Below the pieces are notes generated by a model. It saw only the letters and a program-made list of their open reading frames with translations. It was not told the DNA's origin and searched no databases. Of a stretch of 64,000 nt of DNA, positions 18,696-27,898 are shown piece by piece; within the stretch, counting starts at the first letter, position 1; each line of letters begins with the position of its first letter. The DNA lies in contig DYEV01000034.1 in NCBI GenBank assembly GCA_020725545.1, positions 62,001 to 126,000 of the forward strand, in the 5' to 3' direction. A program made the translations under genes and the position numbers. The stretch comes from Desulfobacca sp. (GTDB taxonomy: Bacteria > Desulfobacterota > Desulfobaccia > Desulfobaccales > Desulfobaccaceae).

Positions 18696-19814
18696 TCAAC
18701 TTACCACGCGACCATACACCGCTTCCACATCCTGGGCCATCTTTTCTATAGAATAGCGAGAGCCCACAATCTCCCGGCCTTGGACGCCGAAACGCGCCCG
18801 GGTTGGGGCATCCTGCAGGAGTTGCCGCAGCGCCGCCGCCAAAGCGCCGCTGTCCCGGGGTGGGACCAACAGGCCGTTTACTCCCGGCAGGACAACTTCG
18901 GGAATGCCGCCGCAGTAAGTTCCTACCACCGGTTTAGCCATGGCCATGGCCTGCAAAAGGGACTGGGGCACGCCCTCATTGGCATAGGAGGCCAGGACGA
19001 CGATATCCATGAGGGCCAGCCAGGCCGGCACATCCTCCTGGTAGCCGGCCACATAGACCTGATCCTGCAAATTCAGTTCGACGATTTTGGGCTCTATGAC
19101 CTCTCGATAGGGCCCTTCGCCCACCAACACCAGGCGGGCGCCGGTGCCGCTTTGGCAGATCAGGTGCATGGCCTCCAGGAGATAGAGATGGCCTTTCCAG
19201 GAACGCAGAACCGCCACCGAGCCGATAATGGGCGCCGCGGCCGGCCACGTCGTCGGCAGTCTGGTGCGGTCGACGGGGTTGCGGGGCGAGAACCGCTCCA
19301 GGGCTACGCCGGTAGGGATAGAGAAAACCCTGGCCGCCGGCACTCGGGCCCGTTCCTGAATCAGGGTTTTGATGGCGGTGCCGGTGGTGATGATGGCGTC
19401 GGCCCGCTGATAGAGCCACCGGGTCGGCAGATTAGTCCGGATGGGTGTACTCAAATGGCGGGTGCGCACGAGTTTGGTCCGAGGCCGGCCCCACACCGCC
19501 AGCGTCCCCACCCAACTGTCCAGGGAGCTGTGGGTATTGAGAATATCCACGCCATGCTCCTGAAGCAGACGCCGCAGGGTGAGTAAGGCCGTGACATTAT
19601 GCCGGCCGCCAAAACGCACCGGCACCACCCACAGACCCGCCTTCCGGGCCCGCACCGCCAGTTCCCCCTGGGGATCCGCCGCAATCAGGACCCGGTGGCC
19701 CCGACGCCCCATGATCTGGGCTTCGGCGACGATCCGATGTTCCTGACCGCCCCAACCCAGGGAAGCCTCGGTGTGCAGGATATTGTAGGTTCTGGAAACG
19801 CCTGGTGCCGTCAT
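18696..19814 (-). CDS. GT4-type glycosyltransferase, downstream of a pair
   Basis: A 372-residue GT-B glycosyltransferase starting at ATG 19814 (MTAPGVSRTYNILHTEASLGWGGQEHR). The N-terminal Gly-rich loop binds the acceptor side; the C-terminal domain has the E-x7-E type donor site (SYANEGVPQSLLQAMAMAKPV). The start codon overlaps the stop of the upstream glycosyltransferase in ATGA, so the two are translationally coupled. Probably an envelope polysaccharide or lipopolysaccharide core enzyme, given the nearby LpxL-type gene. Confidence 0.9.
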   Translation of the reverse strand: MTAPGVSRTYNILHTEASLGWGGQEHRIVAEAQIMGRRGHRVLIAADPQGELAVRARKAGLWVVPVRFGGRHNVTALLTLRRLLQEHGVDILNTHSSLDSWVGTLAVWGRPRTKLVRTRHLSTPIRTNLPTRWLYQRADAIITTGTAIKTLIQERARVPAARVFSIPTGVALERFSPRNPVDRTRLPTTWPAAAPIIGSVAVLRSWKGHLYLLEAMHLICQSGTGARLVLVGEGPYREVIEPKIVELNLQDQVYVAGYQEDVPAWLALMDIVVLASYANEGVPQSLLQAMAMAKPVVGTYCGGIPEVVLPGVNGLLVPPRDSGALAAALRQLLQDAPTRARFGVQGREIVGSRYSIEKMAQDVEAVYGRVVS

Positions 19815-20971
19815 GAGGCTGCCGTCACTAAGTCGATATACAACTCCTGTAATTTCGTTATCATGACCTCGATGGAGTAGGTGGTGGCGATGGTCTGCCG
19901 CGCCGCCTGGCCCCATTGCGGCCAGAGTTCTGGTTGGGCCTGCAGCTCCAAGACGGCCTGCGCCAAGGCCGCGGCCTGCCCGGCCGGCACCAGGCGGCCG
20001 TTGACGCCGTCCACGATCACATCCTCTGCGCCGCTCACCCGGCTGGCAATGACCGGCAGGCCGGCCGCCATGGCCTTTAACAACACCAAGGGCAGGCCTT
20101 CCCAGAGCGACGGCAGGATGAAAATATCCATGGCCCGATAAAGCTGGGGCAGATCCCGCCGGGTGCCCAGGAAATGGACCACCCGGTCGATCCCCAATTC
20201 CCGGACCTGCTGCTCCAGCTCGGCCCGGCGGCGGCCCTCGCCCACCAAGAGCACCTGCAGATCGGGAATCCCCGCCAGCATCATCGGCACCGCCGCCAAC
20301 AGATCCTGGTGCCCTTTCTGCTCTTCCAGGCGGCCGATGGTGCCCAGGCAGAAGCCGGACACCCCCAACGCCGCCTTGGCCGCGGCCTTGGTCAACGGGC
20401 AGTCCACTTCCTCCAGGCGGATGCCATAAGGCATCATCAGAATTTTTGCCGGGGGCACCCGGTCATAGCGGCGCACGTCCTGGTATACCTGACGGGAGCT
20501 CACCAGAAGCCGATCGGTCACGTAGGCCAGCAGGTAGTTCCAGACACAGCGGTGGACCTTTACCCGGCTGTAGGCATTGTGCACCGAAGCCACTACCCCC
20601 GGCAGCCCCAGACCGAGGCTGGCCAGCCGACCATAGAGATTAGGATGGTAGAGGTGCGTATGAAGGATAGCCGGTGCCTGGTCGCGCAGGAGCCGCCGTA
20701 TGGTCAGAACGATTCTCCAAAAGGAGGTCCGTTTGCTATCCAGCCCCAGCTCCACGACCGCAAATCCCTGCCGTCGCAGTTCTTCGCCCACCGGTCCGAG
20801 GGTCCCGATGCAGGCCGCCACCGGCGAAAAGCGCGCCGGATCCAGACCGGTCATGATGCTGGCCAACAGATCTTCGGCCCCGCCCACCGGCAGGCTGACG
20901 AATAGATGCAAGACCTTAAGAGGGTAACGGTGCGGGATTGAATTCTGGCCTTGGCAACGTGGACTACTCAT
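19811..20971 (-). CDS. GT4-type glycosyltransferase, upstream of a pair
   Basis: A 386-residue GT-B glycosyltransferase from ATG 20971 (MSSPRCQGQN...YPLKVLHLFVSLPVGGAEDLL). The donor-binding part has LPSLWEGLPLVLLKAMAAGLPV with the conserved Glu pair. The longer frame to 21109 overlaps rsmA and is not favoured. It shares ATGA with the next glycosyltransferase. The sugar and acceptor cannot be assigned from sequence. Confidence 0.9.
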   Translation of the reverse strand: MSSPRCQGQNSIPHRYPLKVLHLFVSLPVGGAEDLLASIMTGLDPARFSPVAACIGTLGPVGEELRRQGFAVVELGLDSKRTSFWRIVLTIRRLLRDQAPAILHTHLYHPNLYGRLASLGLGLPGVVASVHNAYSRVKVHRCVWNYLLAYVTDRLLVSSRQVYQDVRRYDRVPPAKILMMPYGIRLEEVDCPLTKAAAKAALGVSGFCLGTIGRLEEQKGHQDLLAAVPMMLAGIPDLQVLLVGEGRRRAELEQQVRELGIDRVVHFLGTRRDLPQLYRAMDIFILPSLWEGLPLVLLKAMAAGLPVIASRVSGAEDVIVDGVNGRLVPAGQAAALAQAVLELQAQPELWPQWGQAARQTIATTYSIEVMITKLQELYIDLVTAAS

Positions 20972-21080
20972 TAGATGATTCTTATATGCCGGGCGCGCCG
21001 GGAAGTCAATGGCAAAGCCTGTTTTCCCGGCAGGCAGAAACAAAACGGCCGGATCGGCTTCCCGACCGCCCCATCCCTGG

Positions 21081-21938
21081 TTACGCAGTCGGGTGCTCAC
21101 CCAAGGCATTGCTCAGGCGGACAAACTCCTCCACGCTCAGGGTCTCGGGCCGGCGGTTGGGGTCAATGTCCAGGCTCTGGAGGATGGCCACCAGAGAGTC
21201 CGGGGTCAGCCCCCACCGCGCGGCCTGCCCCCCCAAGGTGTTTTTCAGGGTCTTGCGCCGGGTGGCAAAAGCGGTCTTGACTAGCTGGATCAGGCCTTCT
21301 GCGCTCCTGGCAGGTACCTCCGGCTGGCGGGGGCGGCCGCGCAGCACCACCGAGTCAACCTTGGGCGCGGGATAGAAGTTTTGCGGCCCTAAGGTAAAAA
21401 GGCGCTCCAGGTGAAAATGATACTGCAGGAGCACTGAGAGGATGCCATACTCTTTGCCACCCGGTTTGGCCAACAACCGCTGCCCCACTTCCAGTTGCAT
21501 CATCAGGACCAGAACCCCGACCGCGGCCTTCTCCTGCAGGAACTTAAAGAGCAGAGGCGACGTGATCTGATAGGGCAGATTACCGATGATGGCCAAAGGC
21601 CGGCCCACTTGCCGGCTGAGACCGACAAAATCAAATCCTAAGACATCCTGCCGCACAACCTGCACGTTCGGCAGATCAGCCACAATCTCGCGGCTCAAAA
21701 GGTCAGCAAGACGGGGATCCACCTCCAGAGCCACCACCTGCTGCGCCGCCGCGGCTAAGAATACGGTAAGTCCCCCCAAGCCGGCGCCGATCTCCACCAC
21801 CGTATCCCCCGACTCCAACGATAGGGCCGCCACCAGACGTTTGGCCTGATCGGGGTGCAGGAGAAAATGCTGCCCTAAGGCTTTATGGGGCGTCAAGCCG
21901 TGACGGCGGCAGAGTATCTTGGGCGAGAGGAAGGGCAC
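21081..21938 (-). CDS. rsmA: 16S rRNA dimethyladenosine transferase
   Basis: The KsgA/RsmA enzyme dimethylates two adjacent adenosines near the 3' end of 16S rRNA. KALGQHFL at the N-terminus, EIGAGLGGLT (SAM site), and the catalytic GNLPYQITSPLLF are all present, followed by the C-terminal helical domain. I choose GTG at 21938 (MPFLSPKILC), giving 285 residues; the open frame continues to 22094 but that part has no family similarity. The gene overlaps the end of the DUF2062 gene by 56 bases. Confidence 0.93.
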   Translation of the reverse strand: MPFLSPKILCRRHGLTPHKALGQHFLLHPDQAKRLVAALSLESGDTVVEIGAGLGGLTVFLAAAAQQVVALEVDPRLADLLSREIVADLPNVQVVRQDVLGFDFVGLSRQVGRPLAIIGNLPYQITSPLLFKFLQEKAAVGVLVLMMQLEVGQRLLAKPGGKEYGILSVLLQYHFHLERLFTLGPQNFYPAPKVDSVVLRGRPRQPEVPARSAEGLIQLVKTAFATRRKTLKNTLGGQAARWGLTPDSLVAILQSLDIDPNRRPETLSVEEFVRLSNALGEHPTA

Positions 21939-22392
21939 GATTGTCTCCGCTGGTGCGGCGTTGGCGATACCGTTGGACGGCCTTGAGGGTGATGAAATAG
22001 GCGGCCACCCCAAAGGGCGCCGCCAAAATGACCCCGCCGAGCTGTAAGGCCAGGTTGACCTCCCAGCCCAACCGCAGGAGTTCCCGCAGATCAAAAGTTT
22101 CCGGCAGGGATAAGGGATGCTCGGGGTAGAGCAGCCATTTGCCGATCTTGAAGCTGAAATAATAAAAAGGCGGTATGGTGATGGGATTGCTGATCCAGCA
22201 GCCCATCACCGCCGCCAGCCGGGAAATTCGCAATAACTGGGCGATCGCCAGGGCCGAGATCATGTGGAAAGGGATGGTGGGCGTCACCCCGATGAAGACG
22301 CCCAAAGCCATGCCAGCGGCAATCCTCCTCGGATCACCGGGCAGGCGGCGCAGCTGCACATAGCAGTAGCGGATTCTGCGGCGCAGGTTCAT
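21883..22392 (-). CDS. DUF2062 membrane protein
   Basis: A 169-residue protein with the DUF2062 hallmark (ALGVFIGVTPTIPFHM and SNPITIPPFYYFSF). Two to three hydrophobic segments (about 25-60 and 112-133) suggest an inner-membrane protein. Function unknown; members often sit next to glycosyltransferase and envelope genes, as here. It overlaps rsmA on the same strand. Confidence 0.88.
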   Translation of the reverse strand: MNLRRRIRYCYVQLRRLPGDPRRIAAGMALGVFIGVTPTIPFHMISALAIAQLLRISRLAAVMGCWISNPITIPPFYYFSFKIGKWLLYPEHPLSLPETFDLRELLRLGWEVNLALQLGGVILAAPFGVAAYFITLKAVQRYRQRRTSGDNRALPLAQDTLPPSRLDAP

Positions 22393-22465
22393 CTTCCCTC
22401 ATTTCGTCGGCGTTCTTTCCAAATTGGGCCCGGCCGGCCGTCCCCCCCATCATGACCATCTCGTC

Positions 22466-23065
22466 TCAGACCGAGGTCAGGCCGGTTGCGGCGGTCCCCT
22501 CTCCCCAGCGCCGGTATAGGCTATGAGCAATGCCGAAGCAGTCCAACACCTTGCCGATGGTGTGGTGAATGAGATCAGTAATGGTCTGCGGCCGATGATA
22601 GAAAGCCGGCATCGGTGGCAGGATCACCGCCCCGAGGCCGGCGGCCCGCTGCATGAGCTCCAGGTGCCCTTGATGCAGCGGCGTCTCCCGCACCACCAGG
22701 ACCAGGGGCCGGCGCTCCTTCAAGGTCACGTCTGCGGCCCGCACCAGCAGATTGGCGCTGTGGGAATGGGCAATGGCCGAGAGCGTCTTAATGCTGCAGG
22801 GAATGACTATCATGCCACCGGTTCTGTAGGAGCCGCTGGCAATGGGCGCCGTGAGGTTCTCATCATCATAGACAAAATCAGCCAACGCCTCGACCTGGGC
22901 CGGAACATAATCGGTTTCCACCTGAAAATTCACCCTGGCGGCCAGCGTCATGACCAGGTGGCTCTGGATCCCCAGCCCCTGTAAGACCCGCAATATCTCC
23001 AGACCATAAATGACGCCGCTGGCCCCGGAAATCCCTACGATCAGACTCTCCACCCGCTCCGGCAT
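22466..23065 (-). CDS. ubiX: Flavin prenyltransferase UbiX
   Basis: A 199-residue UbiX-type flavoprotein that prenylates FMN to make the cofactor for UbiD decarboxylases. It begins IVGISGASGVIYGLEIL, has the conserved Ser and aromatic stretch MIVIPCSIKTLSAIAHSHSANLL, then RRPLVLVVRETPL and the Arg-rich C-terminal part. No ubiD gene is adjacent. It could serve menaquinone or aromatic-acid metabolism. Confidence 0.93.
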   Translation of the reverse strand: MPERVESLIVGISGASGVIYGLEILRVLQGLGIQSHLVMTLAARVNFQVETDYVPAQVEALADFVYDDENLTAPIASGSYRTGGMIVIPCSIKTLSAIAHSHSANLLVRAADVTLKERRPLVLVVRETPLHQGHLELMQRAAGLGAVILPPMPAFYHRPQTITDLIHHTIGKVLDCFGIAHSLYRRWGEGTAATGLTSV

Positions 23066-23225
23066 AATTGGCCCATATCCTTTCCGCTGACGGCAACGGT
23101 GGCCGCCTTTTGGCCAATATCATATCAGACAGGCAGCCGAAAGCCAAATCCCCCCGGCACATGATGTCTAGTAGGCGTCTCAACCTCGGTCCCTCTCGCT
23201 TTCCTTCTTTTGAGATTCCCGGCCT

Positions 23226-23699
23226 TTAAGGAACGAATTCCTGCACTTCCAGATATTTATCCTCGGTGGCCAGGAAGTTGCGAAAGGACGAGACCACCAG
23301 GTAGCGGTCCACAGTGAGCTTCAGCAGGACACAGTCTGGTGCCTGGCAAAAACTGCGCATATAAGGATGCTTAAAGAGATAGAGGTTAAGAAACTGCTCC
23401 CGTTCGGCCGGCGTGGCTTCCGCGGCGGTGGCCAGCACGGTCACCGCCACGGCCTGCTGAAAATCGTCGGCCTGATTGCGGCGATTGTCGACGAGCAGGG
23501 AGATCCGGGGATGCTGCTGCATATTGGCAAATTTCCTGGTGTGGCGTTTGGTGGCCACGATCAGGTAGTGCAGATCATCGCTGACGGCAAAGGCCATGAG
23601 GCTGCAATACGGTTGGTTATCGCCATAAGAAGCCAATACCGCCAGCTTCTGGGAAGTCAAAAGCGACAGCAACTCTTTGCGAAGTGAGGCATTTTCCAT
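23226..23699 (-). CDS. Pyridoxamine 5'-phosphate oxidase-like FMN-binding protein
   Basis: A 157-residue split-barrel protein. The pattern LLTSQKLAVLASYGDNQPYCSLMAF, ATKRHTRKFANMQQHPRISLLVDNR, and the C-terminal VDRYLVVSSF fit the PNPOx-like/heme-utilisation group of FMN-binding proteins. Enzymatic role unknown; a stress or flavin reductase role is common for such proteins. Stand-alone gene with short noncoding flanks. Confidence 0.85.
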   Translation of the reverse strand: MENASLRKELLSLLTSQKLAVLASYGDNQPYCSLMAFAVSDDLHYLIVATKRHTRKFANMQQHPRISLLVDNRRNQADDFQQAVAVTVLATAAEATPAEREQFLNLYLFKHPYMRSFCQAPDCVLLKLTVDRYLVVSSFRNFLATEDKYLEVQEFVP

Positions 23700-23911
23700 G
23701 GTTACCTCGAGAAATATGAGCCGTCGGCCGACACCGGCCTTTCCTCACCAACAGGATGCGGGTAAGGTCTTCCGACTCTGACTTTATAAAGGAACATACC
23801 GTTTTCTTCTCTTTGGCACCGCCAAAAGCCCTGCTTGGGTTGGGGAGGGGTTTCAGGGGAGGAGGCAGGGGTCTTACCCCCGGCCACATCCCCTCAAAGC
23901 ACTTAACCTGC

Positions 23912-25474
23912 TTAAGGCAGCGACCGTCGCCAGGCGTCAGCCTGACCACGGATGGCCGCCATTACGCCGGGTTGGGCCCGCTTGGCGGCCAGGGCCCGGA
24001 GCTGATAAGCCAAACGGACATTGGTTTTTAAACGATCGTAATGGCGATCCAGAAACTCCCAATAGAAAGTGGTAAAGGGGCAGGCGTCAGCCCCGACGCT
24101 CCGATCCGGCTTAAAATCACAGGACGCGCAGAAATTGCTCATCCGGTGAATATAATTGCCGCTGGCGCAATACGGTTTGCTGCCCACCAGGCCGCCGTCG
24201 GCGAACTGGCTCATGCCCAGGGTATTGGGCAGGGACACCCAATCCACCGCATCCACATACATGGCCAGATGCCATTCGTGGAATTTGCGGGGCTGCACGC
24301 CGTACAAAAGGGCAAAGAGGCCCAGGACCATGAGGCGATGGATGTGGTGGGCGTAACCGTGATCCAGAACGAATTGCATACTCTGCCGGAAACAGCGCAT
24401 GGCCGTATTGCCATCCCAAAAGCACGACGGCAGTTCGGCCTGATGGTCAAAATAATTGAGCTCCTGATACTCCGGCATCTGCAGCCAATAAATCCCCCGG
24501 ATATATTCCCGCCACCCTAAGATCTGCCGGATAAAACCTTCGACACTGTTCAAAGGCGCCTGCAGCTCCTCATAAGCTGTAAGCGCCGCCGCCACACCGC
24601 GTCGGGGATTGAGAAGCTTCAGGTTTAAAGGCGCGGACAGCCGGGAATGGTAAAGAAATGGCTGGTCCGTCCACATGGCATCCTCATAGGTGCCGAAGTG
24701 AGGGAGACGCTTCTCAATAAAGTCCATGAGAAAGGCATCGGCCTGGGCCGCGGTGACCGGCAGCGTAAAATTCGCCAGACTACCGGGATGATGGGAGAAG
24801 CGCCGTTGCACCAAGTCAATGACCTTTTGAGTGATCGCATCGGGAGGAAAACTCTTGGGCGCCGGCATGGCCGGCGGACCCTGACGCCCGAAGGTCCGGC
24901 GATTCTCGCGGTCGAAATTCCAACGGCCTCCCAGCGGTTTCTGCTGCTGGTCTAGAAGAATCTGGTGGATCCAACGCTGGCGCCGATAAAAATGTTCCAG
25001 CCGCAGTGTACCCCGGCCGGCGGCATAATCCTGAAACTCTCGGACCGAACAGAAAAAATGGCCATCCGGCCGCAGCTCCAGGGGGACGCCGCTGGCCGTG
25101 GCAGTCTCCTGCAAGACCCTCAACACCCGATAATCTCCCGGCCGCACTAAGATGAGTTTCTGGGGCTGCAGCCGCTGCAGGTCCCGGGCCAGGATAGCCC
25201 CGAAGAACTTGCCCAGGTCTCTCGTCGGATCAGGATCCAGGGCATGATAATGCACTGTTTTTCCCTGGGCTCGCAGCTCCTCCCGGAAATGCCGCATGGC
25301 CGAGAAAAAATAGGCCAACCGCAACTTATGGCTCCAGACATACGTGGCCTCTTCTTGCACTTCCGCCATCCAAACGGCATCCACCACAGGATCAAAACCT
25401 GCCAAGGCCTGGGATTGGCGATCCAGTTGATCACCCAGGACCAGGATGAGGTGGCGCACCGGTTGCGGCTTCAT
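23912..25474 (-). CDS. FeS-type cryptochrome/photolyase (PhrB-like)
   Basis: A 520-residue photolyase-related protein of the FeS-BCP group, which repairs (6-4) photoproducts with FAD and light. The N-terminal Rossmann part begins LILVLGDQLDRQS. Four Cys fit the 4Fe-4S ligands of this group: C351, C449, C452 (NFCASC) and C465. FAD-domain blocks include RQILGWREYIRG and HHIHRLMVLGLFALL. Its start shares ATGA with the upstream 137-residue gene. A light-driven repair enzyme suggests at least occasional exposure to light. Confidence 0.92.
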   Translation of the reverse strand: MKPQPVRHLILVLGDQLDRQSQALAGFDPVVDAVWMAEVQEEATYVWSHKLRLAYFFSAMRHFREELRAQGKTVHYHALDPDPTRDLGKFFGAILARDLQRLQPQKLILVRPGDYRVLRVLQETATASGVPLELRPDGHFFCSVREFQDYAAGRGTLRLEHFYRRQRWIHQILLDQQQKPLGGRWNFDRENRRTFGRQGPPAMPAPKSFPPDAITQKVIDLVQRRFSHHPGSLANFTLPVTAAQADAFLMDFIEKRLPHFGTYEDAMWTDQPFLYHSRLSAPLNLKLLNPRRGVAAALTAYEELQAPLNSVEGFIRQILGWREYIRGIYWLQMPEYQELNYFDHQAELPSCFWDGNTAMRCFRQSMQFVLDHGYAHHIHRLMVLGLFALLYGVQPRKFHEWHLAMYVDAVDWVSLPNTLGMSQFADGGLVGSKPYCASGNYIHRMSNFCASCDFKPDRSVGADACPFTTFYWEFLDRHYDRLKTNVRLAYQLRALAAKRAQPGVMAAIRGQADAWRRSLP

Positions 25475-25884
25475 CTCCTGGCCGCCAATGCCTGCTGGAG
25501 CAGCTCATACAGGGCCAATAATTCTTCCCCCGGTCCCATCTCTGCACCCCGCTGCCATAAAGCAGCCACAGTTTGATTCGAGATACCCAAGGTCTGGGCC
25601 AGCAGGCGGGCCTGGTGCCAGGTGGGTAGCCAGATGAGCTTGGCCGCAATATTTTCTGGAGAGCCCAAAAGCTGCACAAAATGACCAAGATTGAGAATAA
25701 AGTAAATGCGTTCCGGAAAAGGCGACGGTACGGCAAGGTGTTCATCCCGATCCCAGACAAAGCAGCCGACATGCGGCCGCCAAGGCAGACCGGCCGCTTT
25801 CAGGTGGGCCGCCGCCTCACAATGGCGCCGCTCCCAAGGCAGAGGCGGCAGATCCTGCCCGACATGAAAAGGCGTTGGCTTCAT
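25471..25884 (-). CDS. Conserved-looking unknown protein (137 residues)
   Basis: Not recognised. It is 137 residues, begins MKPTPFHVGQDLPPLPW and contains HVGCFVWDRDEHLAVPSPFPERIYFILNLGHFV and a C-terminal stretch (TWHQARLLAQTLGISNQTVAAL) that could be a helix-turn-helix. Both ends overlap neighbours in ATGA (with the Trx/HEAT gene upstream and the photolyase gene downstream), so it is very probably translated and functionally linked to them. Confidence 0.75.
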   Translation of the reverse strand: MKPTPFHVGQDLPPLPWERRHCEAAAHLKAAGLPWRPHVGCFVWDRDEHLAVPSPFPERIYFILNLGHFVQLLGSPENIAAKLIWLPTWHQARLLAQTLGISNQTVAALWQRGAEMGPGEELLALYELLQQALAARR

Positions 25885-26864
25885 GATGGCGATCTCTCCC
25901 TAATCTTTTCCAGGGCCTCTTCCAGGGCTTCGCGCACGTCCGGATCGGCAGCCCCCCGCCAGGCTGCCTCCAAGGGCTGGAGCCACTGGCCCTCACCCCA
26001 TTCCCCGAGGAGATAAATGAGGTCGCCCTGCACGGCCGTGTCACTCCGACTGACTTCTTGCCACAAAGTTGGCAGGATGGCCGCCACCAACTCCGGCTGC
26101 TCGCCGCCCACCGTTTCCAGGGCCACCATGGCTCCCAAGCGGATATTGATCTCTGGATGCCAGAGCAGCGGCAGGAAATTGGCAAAAATTTTGCCCTGGG
26201 CCAGCATCATCTCCCCCACCAGGCCAGCCTGCCCTTCCTGCATCATCCTTTCCAGGACCGATGTCGGCAACAGGGCGGGATCGGTCTTGGCCGCCAGATC
26301 CACCAATTCGCCCAGCTGAAAAGCCCCGGTGAGCCGATAGAAGCCGTTGACAATGACCGTGGGCACTGCCTTAATCTCCTGGTCCCGGGCCACGTCAAGA
26401 AAGAGGCTGGCATCAATAAGGGTAACCGTAGCAGCTGGCATGGCCACCGTCAGGGGGATGAGCTGCCGCACCATCTGGGGGCAGTAGGGACACTGAGGCG
26501 CCACGAAAATGGTCAGCTCCGGGGCCAGGGTCAGCTTTTGCCAACGTTCCCACAGGTCCGGCGCTAAGGCCGGCTCTGGCCCGGCCACGGCCGCCAGGAT
26601 CTCCATGAAAAGCTCTAATTTGAAGCCCGCCGGCACAGCATGGAAACGCCACTTCTCTCCGACAAGAAGGCCGGGCAGCGCCGTATCCGCAATATCTTCG
26701 GTCCATATAGGGATCTGAGGCACCAGCCGCTGCCACGCGGCCACAAACTCAGCCAAGGCCGCGCTCTCCGGCCGTTGGTTGCGGGCAAACCGAAGGGGCA
26801 GGGAGTCGGGAAGCTTCGCCTGTTGGCTGGCTAAATAGTGTTCATCTGCGGTTGTTAAGGTCAT
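25881..26864 (-). CDS. Thioredoxin-fold protein fused to HEAT-like repeats
   Basis: A 327-residue protein. Residues 1-105 resemble a first thioredoxin-like fold without a CxxC; 106-200 form a second with the active site CPYC at 125-128 and a cis-Pro loop AVPTVIVNG, as in two-domain protein disulfide oxidoreductases. Residues about 205-327 are alpha-helical HEAT-type repeats (LLWHPEINIRLGAMVALETVGG and similar). The fusion suggests a disulfide enzyme with a protein-docking part. It leads the ATGA-coupled trio ending in the photolyase. Confidence 0.78.
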   Translation of the reverse strand: MTLTTADEHYLASQQAKLPDSLPLRFARNQRPESAALAEFVAAWQRLVPQIPIWTEDIADTALPGLLVGEKWRFHAVPAGFKLELFMEILAAVAGPEPALAPDLWERWQKLTLAPELTIFVAPQCPYCPQMVRQLIPLTVAMPAATVTLIDASLFLDVARDQEIKAVPTVIVNGFYRLTGAFQLGELVDLAAKTDPALLPTSVLERMMQEGQAGLVGEMMLAQGKIFANFLPLLWHPEINIRLGAMVALETVGGEQPELVAAILPTLWQEVSRSDTAVQGDLIYLLGEWGEGQWLQPLEAAWRGAADPDVREALEEALEKIRERSPS

Positions 26865-26992
26865 AGAAATATTCTCTGTTCTTCTTGCCTGTTGGCAAGG
26901 CCAATCGACCGGGTTGGAGTTGGGGAGCGGCTCGAAGGCTGGCGGCCGGCCTCCTGGCCCCCTCCCCTGCTAGCACTTTTTCACCAAATCTT

Positions 26993-27898
26993 TTAGGGGC
27001 GGCCGCAGACATCTATCTGATGGACCAGGAAAACCAATTCCCCAGCGGCAATCTGGGCCCGGCGGTGACAGAGCCAGGCGTTGAGGCGCTCCTGATCCAG
27101 GTCCGGGCGATGGATCAACGCCGCGGCAATGAAATCTAACAGGCATTGGAGGAAGAAGGCTTCATCAGCAGGATAAACTTTGGCCGGCGTCGGCCAGACC
27201 AGCCAATCGGAGCTCCCGGCCGCAAGAACTTCACTGCCAGCCTGGCAGAGGGTCAGGATTAAGCGCCGACCGGTCTGGCTGTGGCCGCCCCGGCCGCCTT
27301 GGCGCTCAGCCATACTATGATGATAGCGGTCAAGGATTTTGGCCTCAAACTCCGGATCGAAGGCGGGTTGGAAAATGGTAACCCCATCGAAATTTAAAGT
27401 AAAATAATAGAGGCCGCCGGGCCGTAGCAGACGCAACAGGCGGGGCAGGCTCTCCTCCAGGTCCAGGAGGTCCAGGACCGCATGGGCGAGAACCAGATCA
27501 TAACCGGGGTGCGGTTCTGCCGCGCAAACAAAAAAATCCACCGCCCTGAGAAAGATCTGCCACTCCCGGCCCGGCCCGGTCAAGAAAATGGCATCGTCTC
27601 CTGCCTCGACCCAGAGATGGTGTCGCCTGGCAAAGTCTCGGAGCCGCTCCCGAGCGCCGGCAATCAAGTCCACCTCTCGATCGATGGCGGTATAGCAGGC
27701 CCGGGGCGTCAGACCCCACTCCCACAGCCGCTCGATCATGGTGCCGGTGCCACAGCCGATCTCGAGGATGGCCAGAGGCCGGGAATTGAGCCGGGCAGCC
27801 AGCGTCGCCTGCAGAGTCTGATATACCCAGCGGTTCAGGCTGCGGTCATCCACGGTCTGCTTGGCGCTGAGATAGCGGCGGAAATCTGTTAACGTCAT
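26993..27898 (-). CDS. SAM-dependent methyltransferase
   Basis: A 301-residue class I methyltransferase starting at ATG 27898 (MTLTDFRRYLSAKQ), which overlaps the stop of the glycosyltransferase in ATGA. Motif I is LAILEIGCGTGTMI; further blocks are YTAIDREVDLI and YDLVLAHAVLDLLDLEESL. A much longer frame to 28531 is an artefact of the overlapping glycosyltransferase. With the PTPS-like gene and glycosyltransferase upstream, it may methylate a pterin glycoside or related metabolite. Confidence 0.88.
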   Translation of the reverse strand: MTLTDFRRYLSAKQTVDDRSLNRWVYQTLQATLAARLNSRPLAILEIGCGTGTMIERLWEWGLTPRACYTAIDREVDLIAGARERLRDFARRHHLWVEAGDDAIFLTGPGREWQIFLRAVDFFVCAAEPHPGYDLVLAHAVLDLLDLEESLPRLLRLLRPGGLYYFTLNFDGVTIFQPAFDPEFEAKILDRYHHSMAERQGGRGGHSQTGRRLILTLCQAGSEVLAAGSSDWLVWPTPAKVYPADEAFFLQCLLDFIAAALIHRPDLDQERLNAWLCHRRAQIAAGELVFLVHQIDVCGRP

